Assembly: GCA_001247695.2 (NCBI GenBank)
Contig: LGRX02027843.1
Location: 1-64,000, forward strand
Length of the DNA: 64,000 bases
Reading direction: 5' to 3'
Origin: Cymbomonas tetramitiformis
Lineage: Eukaryota > Chlorophyta > Pyramimonadophyceae > Pyramimonadales > Pyramimonadaceae
A model generated the notes under the pieces. The model saw nothing but the letters and a program-made list of their open reading frames with translations. It did no database searches and was not told the DNA's origin. Position 1 is the stretch's first letter. The number at the start of each line of letters is the position of its first letter. Below, piece by piece: positions 22,393 through 33,540 of the stretch. A program made the position numbers and the translations under genes.

Positions 22393-25300
22393 TGCTGGAA
22401 CAGTCACACCGCTTGCTTTGTGACTCTTCCTATAGTAGTGTGTATGACTGTCACCCGAACCCGAACCCTAACTGTTTATGCCCGTTATATCGGGTTAACT
22501 TATCAACTTTATTACATTCTGAGAAAACCTTCACTGAGTGAATATATCCCGAGTCCTAGGGGTATATCCAACAGGTTTGGCCCCACTCACTCTTTATTTA
22601 GACACTGCGTAGTTTGGCCATGTCAGGCTAAACACCGACGCTTGGGATGGAGTGAGGGGCTCCACTAGAGGCGCGGCGGAGCGGTATGGCCTAGTTACGT
22701 GGCTGGTTGATTGGACTTACGGAGAGCTCGGGCTCGTGGCTGCTTGATTTTCCCGTACTACGCGTTGGTAGACGTTGGAATTTTGGTCGGATCCGACACC
22801 AAGTTCCTTGGCCGCGTTGTTAGATCCACATGCACGTTTGGGGAATCTTTTGCGCCGCAGCTTTCCTTCTTTTCCTCGACAACCGCCTCACGACTTTTGG
22901 CCGCCGCTCCTTCCGCACCTCGCCACATTTGCCCTCACTTCGTCTCTATAGTCTTCTACATCATGGTTGCGACTAGATTGACCTCAAGTATGGCGTCACG
23001 CCGACGCTCGCTAGCTACAATTTTCGACTCCGCTGCCGCACGTAATTCCGTCACGCCGGCTACGCCGGCACCCGCTGGTGCTCCAGCTGCGAACTCCGCA
23101 CAAGCCGTATTCTTGGCGGGTGTTCGCTCGCTCACGCGTGAGCGCTTCGACGAGAGCGTGGCGAAGCACGTCATCCGGAAATGTTTTCCCGACAAGCATG
23201 ACCGATTTACGGGTGCGGAGTCGAACGCTCAGGTGCTCCTCTCCAAGCTGGTGCCTGCTCTCCAGGAGGCATTCGAGGCCGAGGACGCGCTGTTTGCCCC
23301 TATGTTCGACTTGGAGGACTCCACGTTGGCCGTGCGACCCGAGGCCAACAAGCTCCTCTTCTCAACTCTCGAGCTCATCGTGTCTCCCGCCTCTCCAGCG
23401 GGTGACTGGCTCGAGGCATCTGCGACCTTGCACCCTCTGGACGGCAAGCGGGCCCTGCTGGAGCTCGCAAGGCGTCTACTGGACTCCGGTGCACCCTTCC
23501 AGGGGACATCGGACCTCCTTGGCGTCCGCTTGAAGGCCCACACCGACCCGTCCGAGTCCATCACGGACTTCAACGCGGCCTTACGGTCTGCCAAGAGGCG
23601 CAACACTCTCGACGATGACGAGGTGAAGGAGCTGTTCCTCGCGGCGCTGGACCCGGGATTCTACGCGCCGGTGGTGTCACGGCTCTTCACGCACCAGCAG
23701 CGGGCGGCCGTGGACCTCCTCACCATTCAGCAATGGGTCCTCGAGTGCTACGCCCGACACGTGGCAGCCGGTACGCACACTGCCTCGTTCACCCTGTCCG
23801 CAGCGGCCGTGGCCACTGACGGCGACACCTCGCAGCTGTCCGACCTCACGGCCATCATCCTCGACGTGAAGCGGCAGCTGAAGGTCCTCACGGACAAGGT
23901 CAACGGGCGGGGTTTTACCCCGCGGGCGGACAAGAACAAGATCGGCAACGGGGGAGGCGGCTCCGGTGTTCGTTTTGCGGCGGGTGACCTCCCGACGGGA
24001 GGGAACTGGCCGCAGTCGCAGGTGAGGAAGCGCGTTGCCTTTCACAAAGGCAGCGGCGACTTCATTCCGTTCTGCCAAAATTCAACGTGCAAGAAGGACG
24101 AGGCCCGCCACTGGCACCGCGACTGCCCGAACGGCGGCAAGCACGGCGCTGGGGGAAGCTTCCACAGCTTCTCCCTCGGTGACATCGAGAACGACTTGCT
24201 GGCGGAGCAGTTTCAGACGGCCATGGACGAGCACGACGGCGAGCGGTTCGATGCGCTCTGCCTTCTGGCGGGGGGCAAGCCGGAGATGCTCGACGGCGTT
24301 TCGGCTTGTTCCTTCGGGGTCGAACCGGAGCAGGAAAACGGTGCGTTGCAGGAGTTCCTGCCCTACTGCCAGCCTGCCACCCACATGGGCGGCTTCACGG
24401 TCGGTGGTGTCGAGAGCGGGATCTCGGCTGCCGCCTGCACGCATGTCCGGGAGGACCCACCGCCGGCTCCACCGCCGGCGGCAATCGAGCATGTTTACCC
24501 GGGCGAGTCGGAGGCGTCCGACACCGGTGACATGATGCCGGTGGACCCCATGCACGCGCACGAGCCCGACCTCTGCTTTGCGGACCGGATCGCGCGGATG
24601 GGGGGACTCTCGATCACGGCTGCGGGCAAGGACTTCGCGATGCGGTACATGCACGCCGAGTCGGAGACCGACTCTTGCGACGGCGACGTGGACGACTCTG
24701 CAGCTGGGTGTGACTCTATTGACGGTGAGGATGCGGTCCCGCGCCCTACGGCATCTCGTCCGGGATGCGGTGCACCGCCTTGGGGGTTTGCCCGCTCTTC
24801 GGCGATTGCGGTAATGCTTTGTGCGCTCTTTTGTGTGTGCGCCACCGCGGCGCCACTCACAGCTACCGCCCCTGGCGAGGCATGCGCACCGGACCACACC
24901 GGCCTGGAGGTCGGTGGTGCTGCTGAGACAACCGACAACGAGCCTGCATTCACTTTTGCGGCGCCGGCTGCTATTCCGCCGCATCGGCAGACGCGGTATC
25001 GGGAGCTACGACAGGGGTTCCACACTCTCCGCAATGTCCCGCGGCCGCCGTGGCTGTATAATCCCGACCCTGATTATGTTCCACAGTCACCACCTTACCC
25101 GCCACCGCCGTACTCGTCCGATGACGAGGAAGAGAGCTCTGGAGACCATGCGACTGTGCACGACGATCGACAAATTTCAGATTCCTTTTCTGGCTCTACG
25201 AATGATTCAATCACGGCATCGACATCTTCAATTCACGGCACCATGACTGTGCTGCGGGCCGGCACAGCAGTGCCACCGCCAACTAGTGGCTAGGAAGTTA

Positions 25301-25688
25301 ATCATGCCGCTCCTGCACAGTGAGATTGACCGTAGCTGTATGTGCAGAAGGGTCCGATCACGGACCGGTTTCAGATTTACAACTCTTGACTGGGAACCGC
25401 CCTGCCAGAAAGGACAGGCCTTCCCTTAGAGCCCAATTTCCACCGCTGTAGATGGTGTTTGTTCACGGGTTTCACCTTCGGCTGGCCAGTCACCACACTA
25501 GGTGGTGTGCTGGAACAGTCACACCGCTTGCTTTGTGACTCTTCCTATAGTAGTGTGTATGACTGTCACCCGAACCCGAACCCTAACTGTTTATGCCCGT
25601 TATATCGGGTTAACTTATCAACTTTATTACATTCTGAGAAAACCTTCACTGAGTGAATATATCCCGAGTCCTAGGGGTATATCCAACA
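22393..25688 (+). mobile_element. R2: complete gag-only LTR retrotransposon
   Basis: 3296 bp bounded by 181-bp LTRs (22393-22573 and 25508-25688, TG..CA, indistinguishable by eye) and a 5-bp target duplication TCACA (22388-22392, 25689-25693). The first LTR is followed by GGTTTGGCCCCACTC, probably the primer site. The only large frame is a gag-like protein; there is no protease, reverse transcriptase, RNase H or integrase, so it must be mobilised in trans. Identical LTRs suggest a recent insertion. It sits at the edge of the R0 LTR. Confidence 0.93.
22963..25293 (+). CDS. R2 gag-like protein with zinc motif and C-terminal hydrophobic segment
   Basis: 776 codons from the first ATG (MVATRLTSSM), intact. 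The N-terminal third is mostly helical and matches R1 gag in blocks (RFTGAE / RFAGTE; SPAGDWLEAS / SPARDWLEAS; DGKRALLE / DGKRAALE). Near residue 370 a Cys/His motif reads CQNSTCKKDEARHWHRDC, i.e. C-x4-C-x7-H-x3-C (or C-x4-C-x5-H-x-H-x2-C), not the classical C-x2-C-x4-H-x4-C knuckle. An acidic linker follows, then a hydrophobic segment AIAVMLCALFCVCATAA near residue 615 and a Pro-rich tail. Role inferred: capsid-like protein of a non-autonomous LTR element. The membrane-type segment is unusual for gag and is shared by R0, R1 and R3. The open frame extends upstream to 22711 without an ATG. Confidence 0.85.
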   Translation: MVATRLTSSMASRRRSLATIFDSAAARNSVTPATPAPAGAPAANSAQAVFLAGVRSLTRERFDESVAKHVIRKCFPDKHDRFTGAESNAQVLLSKLVPALQEAFEAEDALFAPMFDLEDSTLAVRPEANKLLFSTLELIVSPASPAGDWLEASATLHPLDGKRALLELARRLLDSGAPFQGTSDLLGVRLKAHTDPSESITDFNAALRSAKRRNTLDDDEVKELFLAALDPGFYAPVVSRLFTHQQRAAVDLLTIQQWVLECYARHVAAGTHTASFTLSAAAVATDGDTSQLSDLTAIILDVKRQLKVLTDKVNGRGFTPRADKNKIGNGGGGSGVRFAAGDLPTGGNWPQSQVRKRVAFHKGSGDFIPFCQNSTCKKDEARHWHRDCPNGGKHGAGGSFHSFSLGDIENDLLAEQFQTAMDEHDGERFDALCLLAGGKPEMLDGVSACSFGVEPEQENGALQEFLPYCQPATHMGGFTVGGVESGISAAACTHVREDPPPAPPPAAIEHVYPGESEASDTGDMMPVDPMHAHEPDLCFADRIARMGGLSITAAGKDFAMRYMHAESETDSCDGDVDDSAAGCDSIDGEDAVPRPTASRPGCGAPPWGFARSSAIAVMLCALFCVCATAAPLTATAPGEACAPDHTGLEVGGAAETTDNEPAFTFAAPAAIPPHRQTRYRELRQGFHTLRNVPRPPWLYNPDPDYVPQSPPYPPPPYSSDDEEESSGDHATVHDDRQISDSFSGSTNDSITASTSSIHGTMTVLRAGTAVPPPTSG

Positions 25689-25942
25689 TCACATCCACCA
25701 CACCACCCTGGACTATTACGGAGGAAGAGTTAGGGTGGAGCAGGGTTGTTGCAGTTTGGAAACACACCATCTCAAGCGGTGGAAACAATTCTAGAGGGGG
25801 CCTGTGCTCTTGGCCAGGGCGGTCCCAAATCTCTAGCTAGCTGTGCACACAGGAAGGCATCTTGGCCCAACACTGATCTAGCAAGGCTACTAGCAGCTAC
25901 AAAACAACTCTAGCCACTTTGCAAGTGGTCCACAAAGCAGAG

Positions 25943-26671
25943 CAAGGTTGTCAATCAGATAAAAATCAGACTGATATCAGATCTGATCGGTCTGATCTGA
26001 TCTGATACCTCTGATACCTCTGATTCGTCTGATCGTGGGAGGCACGGGAACATATGGGTGCCTGAAGGGACTATTTTGGGGACATTTTGGACAATTTTTT
26101 ACCCATATCAAAACGTCACATCTGATATTTTACATCGGCGCACTCTAAGAATCCGATTCATCGATGAAATATTGGCGGTTATCGATAAATTATCGACGAG
26201 TATCGATAAAAATCGCATAATGTCGATATTTATCATTAAAACATGAAGGTATCGACACACATCGATAAATTATCGACCATTGTGGGCTGTAAGGACACAC
26301 TCGAAAGCATGTTCGCGAAAAGCAAACAGAATCGTGTCGATATTTTATCGATATGTGTCGATGATTTATCGATATATGTCGACTCATAAATACGTTTATC
26401 GGTATGAACATCGATATCTTATCGGCAAACTACGAAATTTTATCGACACATGTCAATATCCATCGACAAAATCGAAATATTATCGATCAACATCGATAAT
26501 TTATCGAAATATTCCCCGTGCCAACGAATGCGTATTCCATTTCGTTACGGTATCACTCGACATATGATCGTTACTACCCGTCTGATTTTCCTCTGATTCT
26601 GGTCTGATTCTGATCTGATCTGATCTGATCTGATCCGATCTGATTCTGATTATGTCTGATTGACAACCTTG
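25943..26671. mobile_element. hAT-like non-autonomous element (MITE 1)
   Basis: 729 bp with perfect 17-bp terminal inverted repeats (CAAGGTTGTCAATCAGA) and an 8-bp target duplication AAGCAGAG (25935-25942, 26672-26679). The 8-bp duplication fits the hAT superfamily. Inside both ends are CTGAT-rich runs; the centre (26150-26520) is a dense array of TATCGATA / ATCGATAAATTATCGA palindromes. No coding capacity. Inserted near the 3' end of R0 gag. Confidence 0.9.
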
Positions 26672-27121
26672 AAGCAGAGTTCACCGTAGATGTTGTTGTT
26701 GTCAATCCCAAAGTCCAGATTGAAGAAGTCAAAAGTGTCAAAGTCCAGAGAACCAGAGTCCAGATTGAAGTTGTCGTCGGGGCCAGCGGGTCCAGAGTCC
26801 AGAAAGGCGGAGTCAGGGAAGAAGTCCATTGCGCAATTCTGATAATTGAAGTATTGTCCGCACACCGCCGCCCGCGGAGCAATCTCCACGCCACAAAATG
26901 CGGAGGCGGTGACGGTGTCGAGCAAAGCCATGCTCACACACATGAACAGAGCCGGCAGTGCTGCTGCCGTGAGAAGATTTCCAATTGACGGCGTCCGGAC
27001 ACCACCAACCCGTGGAGCGGGTGGCGGTGCGTCCGCATGCAATTCCTCGTCGCCCGACTCCGAGTCAGCCACGCTAGTCGAATCATGCGTGGAAGAAATG
27101 TACGGAGGCAGGGGGTTGAAG

Positions 27122-28866
27122 GGAAAAATATTTAATTTAGATTATTTATTGCTGATTTTAGATTAACTCTTTTTCATGTTGATTTTAGATTAAGTTTTCT
27201 TTATGTCATCCGGCTATGCCCATGCCCGGTGGTCCTTTTCACGACTCCTGTTCAAATCATGTGCACACAGGTCAAACGCACTAGTTCCCGCTAGCCATCA
27301 TGAGGAAGCCTCCAAAAAGCTTTGTTCGCTGGCGTGTTCTGCTTTTAAAAAAGGCCCCTGTACTTCTTCTATATCCTAAACCCTTTGACTTGCCTTTTAC
27401 CGCTGCACGCGACCGGCAAGCATCTTTGAAACTTCCGAGTTTCAAAGATGCGTTTTGTATTTTGGGTGCACCCTAATTTTACAAAACGGCCGAGCGCTTC
27501 CCGTTTGTGCGGGATATTCACATTTATTCCATGGAATATTTCATATGGATTAACACACATAAGCACGAAGGCATCGGCCACGCATCTTTGAAACTAACGA
27601 GTTTCAAAGATGCGTTTTTTGTCATTTGGGTGCGCATACCCAAATAACAAATCAGCCGAGCGCTTCCCGTTGGCGTGGGGTATCCAACGCTTGAATGTTG
27701 AATATTCATTGTAATATGAGTTAGCAAGCGAGGTTGCAAAGGCATCGGGACAGAATCTACGAAACTGTCCTATGCCTTTGCCTTTGGGTTTGGGTTCGAA
27801 GGTGACACCCAAACCCAAAGATGCCAAACAGCCGAGGGCTTCCCGTGCGTCCTAACGCACGAAACTTGGCACGAATACTACCATGGTACATATATTTAAG
27901 TTACCAGAAGCTCAAGGCTTCAAGTTACTTGTGCGCGAAACGCGCAATTTATTTCTAAGGCAGATGTTTTGGGTTTGGGTTCGAACGTGACACCCAAACC
28001 CAAAGATGCCAAACAGCCGAGGGCTTCCCGTGCGTCCTAGAGCACGAAACTTGGCACGAATACTGCCAAGATACATATATTTAAGTTACCAGAAGCTCAA
28101 GGCTTCAAGTTACTTGTGCGCGAAACGCGCAATGTATTTCTAAGGCAGATGTTTTGGGTTTGGGTTCGAACGTGACACCCAAACCCAAAGATGCCAAACA
28201 GCCGAGGGCTTCCCGTGCGTCCTAGAGCACGAAACTTGGCACGAATACTGCCAAGATACATATTTTTGAGTAACTTGAAGCTCAAGGCTTCAAGTTACTT
28301 GTGCGCGAAACGCGCAATGTATTTCTAAGGCAGATGTTTTGGGTTTGGGTTCGAACGTGACACCCAAACCCAAAGATGCCAAACAGCCGAGGGCTTCCCG
28401 TGCGTCCTAGAGCACGAAACTTGGCACACATACTGCCAAGATACATATCTTTCAGTAACTTGAAGCTCAAGGCTTCAAGTTACTTACTTTTTTTCAAGCA
28501 GAACACGCCGTGAGTGTCTATTGTGGCAAAGATGGCAAATAATAAAAGTCATTATGCGTAAAGAGTCGTTATTCACGGCCGTGACTTTTAGATTCACGGC
28601 CGTGAATCTTTCCGAATGGAACCAAAAACCGTTCGATTAAAATCGGACGGTTTTGGTTCCATTCGGACATATGGACATCACGGCAAGACAACTCTTCAGT
28701 GTAATATTTCGCATGGCATGGCGATAGCTCAACAGGTACAGTGCAGCGTCATGGATGCATGCACCGGTAATAGCCGGATGAGATAAAAAAAACTTAATCT
28801 AAAATCAACATGAAAAATGGGTTAATCTAAAATCAGAGAGAAATAATCTAAATTAAATTGCCTACC
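27122..28866. mobile_element. MULE 1: Mutator-like non-autonomous element
   Basis: 1745 bp, 9-bp target duplication GGGTTGAAG (27113-27121, 28867-28875), terminal inverted repeats over 100 bp starting GG and sharing ATTTAATTTAGATTATTT, CATGTTGATTTTAGATTAAG and CATCCGGCTAT. Long inverted ends with 9-bp duplications are typical of Mutator-like elements. The interior holds CATCTTTGAAAC-type inverted repeats, a ~185-bp tandem array and, near the right end, a hairpin (28613-28667). It has no transposase. Inserted in R0 gag. Confidence 0.9.
27780..28490 (-). repeat. ~185-bp tandem array inside MULE 1
   Basis: Roughly four units. Each contains the palindromic pair TTTGGGTTTGGGTTCGAA / CACCCAAACCCAAAG, then CCGAGGGCTTCCCGTGCGTC and AGCTCAAGGCTTCAAGTTAC. 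The same unit forms a longer array in MULE 2. Confidence 0.9.
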
Positions 28867-30540
28867 GGGTTGAAGGATTGAAGTGAGACCTGCGGCTCGG
28901 GCTCGAAGAAGCCCAATTTCACAGACATGCCGTCCATAAAGGACTGCTCGAAGGGGGGCTCGTTGTCGACGAACTGCTTCGGGAAGATTAGCGCGTTCTC
29001 GTCGCTCTCGATCGTCACTTGCGGCTCAGGCTCCACGATGTTCTCGTCGACCACGGCGGGCGCGGCCGAGCCGAAATGAATCATGGGAAAATGTTGTGGG
29101 GCCGATTCAGCACCACCGGCTACCTGCTTCAGCTCACGGAGAGCCGTGCGCGCCTCGTGCACGCGTGTAGCAAGGAGAGAGGGCGGAGAAGGCTTTAAGC
29201 CCGCGTACTGCGCCCGAAGGCCGCATGTCGTCCGCGAAGGTGAAGGGCTCTTCGTCGTGACGAACAACGGGTTGATCATGGTGCCCACAAAGTCGAGCGA
29301 AGGTGGCGTCGTCCTGAGCGTCGAAGGCGGTCTGGAACGCGGAGACGATCTCGTCGTTCTCGTCGGCAGTCACCAAGTCGCACTCCGCGCATGCCATGTC
29401 GTCCGTGGGGCAATTCGCGGTGTCGTGGTAGTGTCCAGGAGGACAACGCGCGCACTCAGGGACCAAGGCGGAGGAGGCCACGTGGAAGGAGATGTTGTGG
29501 GCGGAGTGCTTCTTGATTGTAGTGGTCTTGTCGCCAATTCCCGTCGGTCTTGAGCGGGCTCGCGGCGAAGCGGAAGCTCTTTCGCCCGCCATAGCATCCA
29601 ACACGATTGTCGCGGCCATGGGACTTGCCGTCGTCCCTCCTGTTGCGCTCATCCCGCCAACGTGAGGGTGGGAAAGAGACACCACGCTTACCGTCACGCT
29701 GCGGGTGGCGACGGGAGGAATCCACAAAGCCCGAAAGGGGCTCGTCGCCCTTCGTGACGGAGTCCTTGAGTGTCACGAGAGCCGAAGTGGCAGCCTCCAA
29801 TTGCTTCTCGAACTCCATGATGAGGTCCTTCACGTTCACGTCACCAGAGTAAAGCAATTGCTGGACTTCGGGTTTAGGCTTAGTTATTATGGGCTCTGAC
29901 TAGCCCCTAGCCTGACCCTGCTTCCGTCTCGTGTCCGTGACATCCTAGCACTGTACTGTACAGTAGTACAGTACAGTAGTACAGTCATCGTTTCACTGTC
30001 TGGGTTTCCGAGAGCATAAAGCTTCGGCCAGACACAAGTTATATGATTATCAGTTTGTTTCCTAGCGAGCTTAGCCGGACAGCGTATCTGTCTTCCTCGC
30101 AGGTTATAGGCCGCACCGGCTTTCCGGTGATTCTGATGATGGCACAGCGCCTTGCTGTTGCCATGTTCGGCTAAGTAGGACGTAGGAGGGGTTGAGCGCC
30201 CACTTGGGCGGTGGTGAATTACTCTTACAGTATGGCCTTTTGACTTGGCAGTGATGGCGGCACGCATTGTGCTCGCCTTCGCTGCGCAGGAGATCAGTTA
30301 GTGACGGATTATTTTTATTTTACGGAAGCATCGTCGCAGCGAGAGTTAATCTGTTTCGTGCGCCGCTGGCTCCGGCGAGGTCGTTCCACACGTAACTAAT
30401 TTTGGCCGCTCTCATGGTTTCGCTTACGACCTGTGAATTTTGATCTGTCAGCTGAGACTTCTACAGACTATCTGGCCGCTGTAAGCGTTCTTCCACCATC
30501 TCCCTGTTTAGCTCAACCTTCTCCCCTGTCTCTCTCTATC

Positions 30541-32715
30541 ATGGTTACCACAACGAACAACATGACGCGGTCTCGCGTCCGTAGATTAGAAACTATTTTC
30601 GATGATGTGGGTGCGCAACATTCTGCGACGCCACACACCCCGCAGCTGCCAGCTCCGACCACCGCAGCTGCGAGGGAAATATTGGACAAGTGTAAGCAGC
30701 TGGCTCGTGACAATTTCGACAGGAAGGTTGCCAAAACCGTTGCGACAAAGATTCTTGGCGACAAATCGGAGCGCTTTGCAGGGACAGAGGCGGACGCAGT
30801 GGACATTTTTTCACAGTTAATGCATGAGTTGCGCGCACAGTTCGTGCTTCAGTCATCGGCGTTTGCTCCCCTGTTTGACTTAGCTGACATGGCAGTTGAG
30901 GCCAGGCATGAGGCAAATGAGTTGTTGCTCTCGGCTCTGACATTTCTGGCTCGCCCTGGCTCACCTGCCCGTGACTGGCTTGAGGCCTCTGGGTCCGACG
31001 TTCCTGGAGATGGCAAGCGCGCTGCCCTTGAGGTGGTGCGCATGCTCCAGGAGCGTTCGGAACCCTTTGACTCTTTTGAGTTGCTGCTGGCGGTCCGCAT
31101 CCCCAGCAGCAAAGATCCTGACCGTGGCATCCGCGAGTTCAATGGCCTGTTGAGGGACGTTCAGCGTTCCCACAACTTGCCAGAGGACGCGGTGAAGCGG
31201 CAGTTTCTGAAGGCTCTCGGCGATTCGTGGCTATACCGTGATTTGGCTAACTCTCTGGCTCGAGCTGACCAGCGGCAGGGCGTGTCTCTCCTGACTATTC
31301 AGGCTCGTGTGCGGGAGCAGTTCCGCCACGGCCTGAAAGTCTCTGACGCCCCTGTCTCTGCTCTGTCATTCGGCGATGGCGCGTCTGACCTGGCTGCGGC
31401 GTTGTCCAGTCTGCAGAAGCAGCTGGAGCGCATGCAACAGGACATTCGTGACCTGAAGCGGCAGAAGCGGGAAGGGCCTCCGCCTGCGGGCAAGCACCTT
31501 ACCCGCTCTGCTGCTAAGCATCATCGTGCTGGTGTTAAGCCACTTGGCACCGCTCCTCCTGTCTCATTTGACAAGAAGAGTGGTGCCTTCGTGCCCCACT
31601 GTCAGAATGCAGTGTGTGCACAAAGTGGTTTGAAGCACTGGCATGCTGAATGCCCCAACGGCGGTCTTCACTCTGCCCACTATTGTAGTGCGGTTGAAGA
31701 CTACGAGACTGACTGCATGGCTGCTCGTTTCCAGCGGTTCTATGACGCTGGGGATGAACATGCCTTCGAGTCGCTCTGCGCGATGGAGGGTCGCCCAGAG
31801 GTGTGCGAGCTGTCGGCGCATTCTTTTGTGACGGCTGAGCCCACGTCTCTGCGGCACTTTCGGGATGCGGCGGCTTCCGCTCAGGATGCGGCAGCTGACG
31901 ATGACGGCGTGGCTCACTTTCCTCTAGCCACGTTCCACTCGGGTGCACGGGGTTCGATTCCACCACCGCCTGCGGTTCGGGATCCCTCTGCACTCGTGGC
32001 TGGTGGTGTGCCTACGGCTCATGACCCACCAGTGGCTGTCCCTGGCTCTCTCGGCTTGCCTGGTTCTGTCCCATCGCTCCAGCTTGGCGACTCTGCACCG
32101 GCTCCGCTGTTTGCTGGCATGACGATTGAGGCTTCTGACATTGGCTCTGAAATCTCTGACAACGACCAAGGCTCTGACGATGACTCTGACGGCGGGCAGC
32201 AAGTGGCTTTTGACTCCTTCGGCACTCTTGAGCATGACTCTGACAGGGGGGCATCGCCACTAGCAGCTCCGATTTGCCGTCCACGGGCGCCGCCGAGTTT
32301 TCTCCGGTGTGCGTTAATGTCCTCGATGCTCTGTTGTTCTCTACTGGCCAGTGCTACGGCATCTCTGGTTGCCGTGGGCGGTGGTGACAGGGGCCTGGTT
32401 GAGCCCGGAGTCACCGTCCTTCGGTCTACTGGGGATCTCTTTGCTTCGGATCCGCCACTTGGCTCTCTGGACATCCGTGATTGGCCGCCTGACGATCGAG
32501 TTCTTTTGTCTCTTTCTTCAGGGTTCAAACCACCATGGGGATCTGCTTGTCTGAGTTCTTCAGTTGATTTACTTTCTGCTGTGGAACCGCCTTGCCCACT
32601 TGGGCCTGGTGGTGCTCAATTTCAAAGAGACAGTCTGCAATTCACTTCGGGATTACTCTGTGTTTACATCCCAACCGCTGAACTCGGCTCTGCTGACCAG
32701 CTTCGAAGTGGCTGA
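30541..32715 (+). CDS. R1 gag-like protein with zinc motif and C-terminal hydrophobic segment
   Basis: 724 codons, intact, starting MVTTTNNMTRSRVRRLETIF. Same architecture as R2 gag: helical N-terminal half with RFAGTE, SPARDWLEAS and DGKRAALEV blocks; a coiled-coil-like stretch LSSLQKQLERMQQDIRDLKR near residue 290; the Cys/His motif CQNAVCAQSGLKHWHAEC near residue 355; an acidic Ser/Asp-rich linker; a hydrophobic segment ALMSSMLCCSLLASATASL near residue 595. It has a more hydrophobic C-terminal tail than R2. Sequence divergence from R2 is large although block order is kept, so they are different families of one gag lineage. Confidence 0.85.
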   Translation: MVTTTNNMTRSRVRRLETIFDDVGAQHSATPHTPQLPAPTTAAAREILDKCKQLARDNFDRKVAKTVATKILGDKSERFAGTEADAVDIFSQLMHELRAQFVLQSSAFAPLFDLADMAVEARHEANELLLSALTFLARPGSPARDWLEASGSDVPGDGKRAALEVVRMLQERSEPFDSFELLLAVRIPSSKDPDRGIREFNGLLRDVQRSHNLPEDAVKRQFLKALGDSWLYRDLANSLARADQRQGVSLLTIQARVREQFRHGLKVSDAPVSALSFGDGASDLAAALSSLQKQLERMQQDIRDLKRQKREGPPPAGKHLTRSAAKHHRAGVKPLGTAPPVSFDKKSGAFVPHCQNAVCAQSGLKHWHAECPNGGLHSAHYCSAVEDYETDCMAARFQRFYDAGDEHAFESLCAMEGRPEVCELSAHSFVTAEPTSLRHFRDAAASAQDAAADDDGVAHFPLATFHSGARGSIPPPPAVRDPSALVAGGVPTAHDPPVAVPGSLGLPGSVPSLQLGDSAPAPLFAGMTIEASDIGSEISDNDQGSDDDSDGGQQVAFDSFGTLEHDSDRGASPLAAPICRPRAPPSFLRCALMSSMLCCSLLASATASLVAVGGGDRGLVEPGVTVLRSTGDLFASDPPLGSLDIRDWPPDDRVLLSLSSGFKPPWGSACLSSSVDLLSAVEPPCPLGPGGAQFQRDSLQFTSGLLCVYIPTAELGSADQLRSG

Positions 32716-33540
32716 GTTTCTACTCAGTCATCCTGGCAGCTTGATTAGCTTTAGCCCAGTAGTGGGATGACCGGGTCAAGACCCCGGCACCCAGCTAGAA
32801 GTGATCGGTTTCCACCGAGTTGCACGTAGGTGTCTGTTTGTTATCACGTGGCTGTATACCCTGTACCTGCCTTACTAGGTAGTCACACCCACGGTTGGTG
32901 TGCTGGACTTCGGGTTTAGGCTTAGTTATTATGGGCTCTGACTAGCCCCTAGCCTGACCCTGCTTCCGTCTCGTGTCCGTGACATCCTGGTAGCACTTCA
33001 AATTTGTCGCACCGGGTATTTTATTTGTCGTGTCGCAAGACAGATTGGAATTATACCGTGCGACAGAAATGAGCTGGGGGCTCATGTCTGTCGCAGGTGC
33101 GACAATCATGAGGACCACGCTCATTTCTGTCGTGAAAATTCACAGAAAATTTCCGAAAATGAAATTAAGCTAGGGGGAACACAAACGAATAGTACCGCGA
33201 TTATGACTTGAAAAACAAAATTACTGAACGAGTAGTACCGCGAATATTACATAAAACACAGGTGTATTACACGATCACTTGGGGACATTCATATAGCACG
33301 AGGCATACATGAGTAGCAAGCAAGCAAGCATTTCAGATGGATAAAGATACTAAGAGGAAAACCGATTACTCTCTTAAAAAATATTAGCATAAATACTTAT
33401 TACTACTAGGCTGCTAGTTTCTAATACAAGGATTCAACTACCCGAGGGCGATATGAAAATCTAAACTAGGAAACTAGAGCACAGCGCACGTTCCAAAATC
33501 TTCGGAACCAAAACGTTTCCTGCAGCACACGAACAGCGAA

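Noticed and set aside
22447..22470. Telomere-like CCCGAACCCGAACCCTAAC
   Set aside because: It is part of the R2 LTR and recurs identically in the second LTR at 25570; only three imperfect units.
24082..24984. 300-codon minus-strand Arg-rich frame
   Set aside because: Antisense shadow of the GC-rich R2 gag frame.
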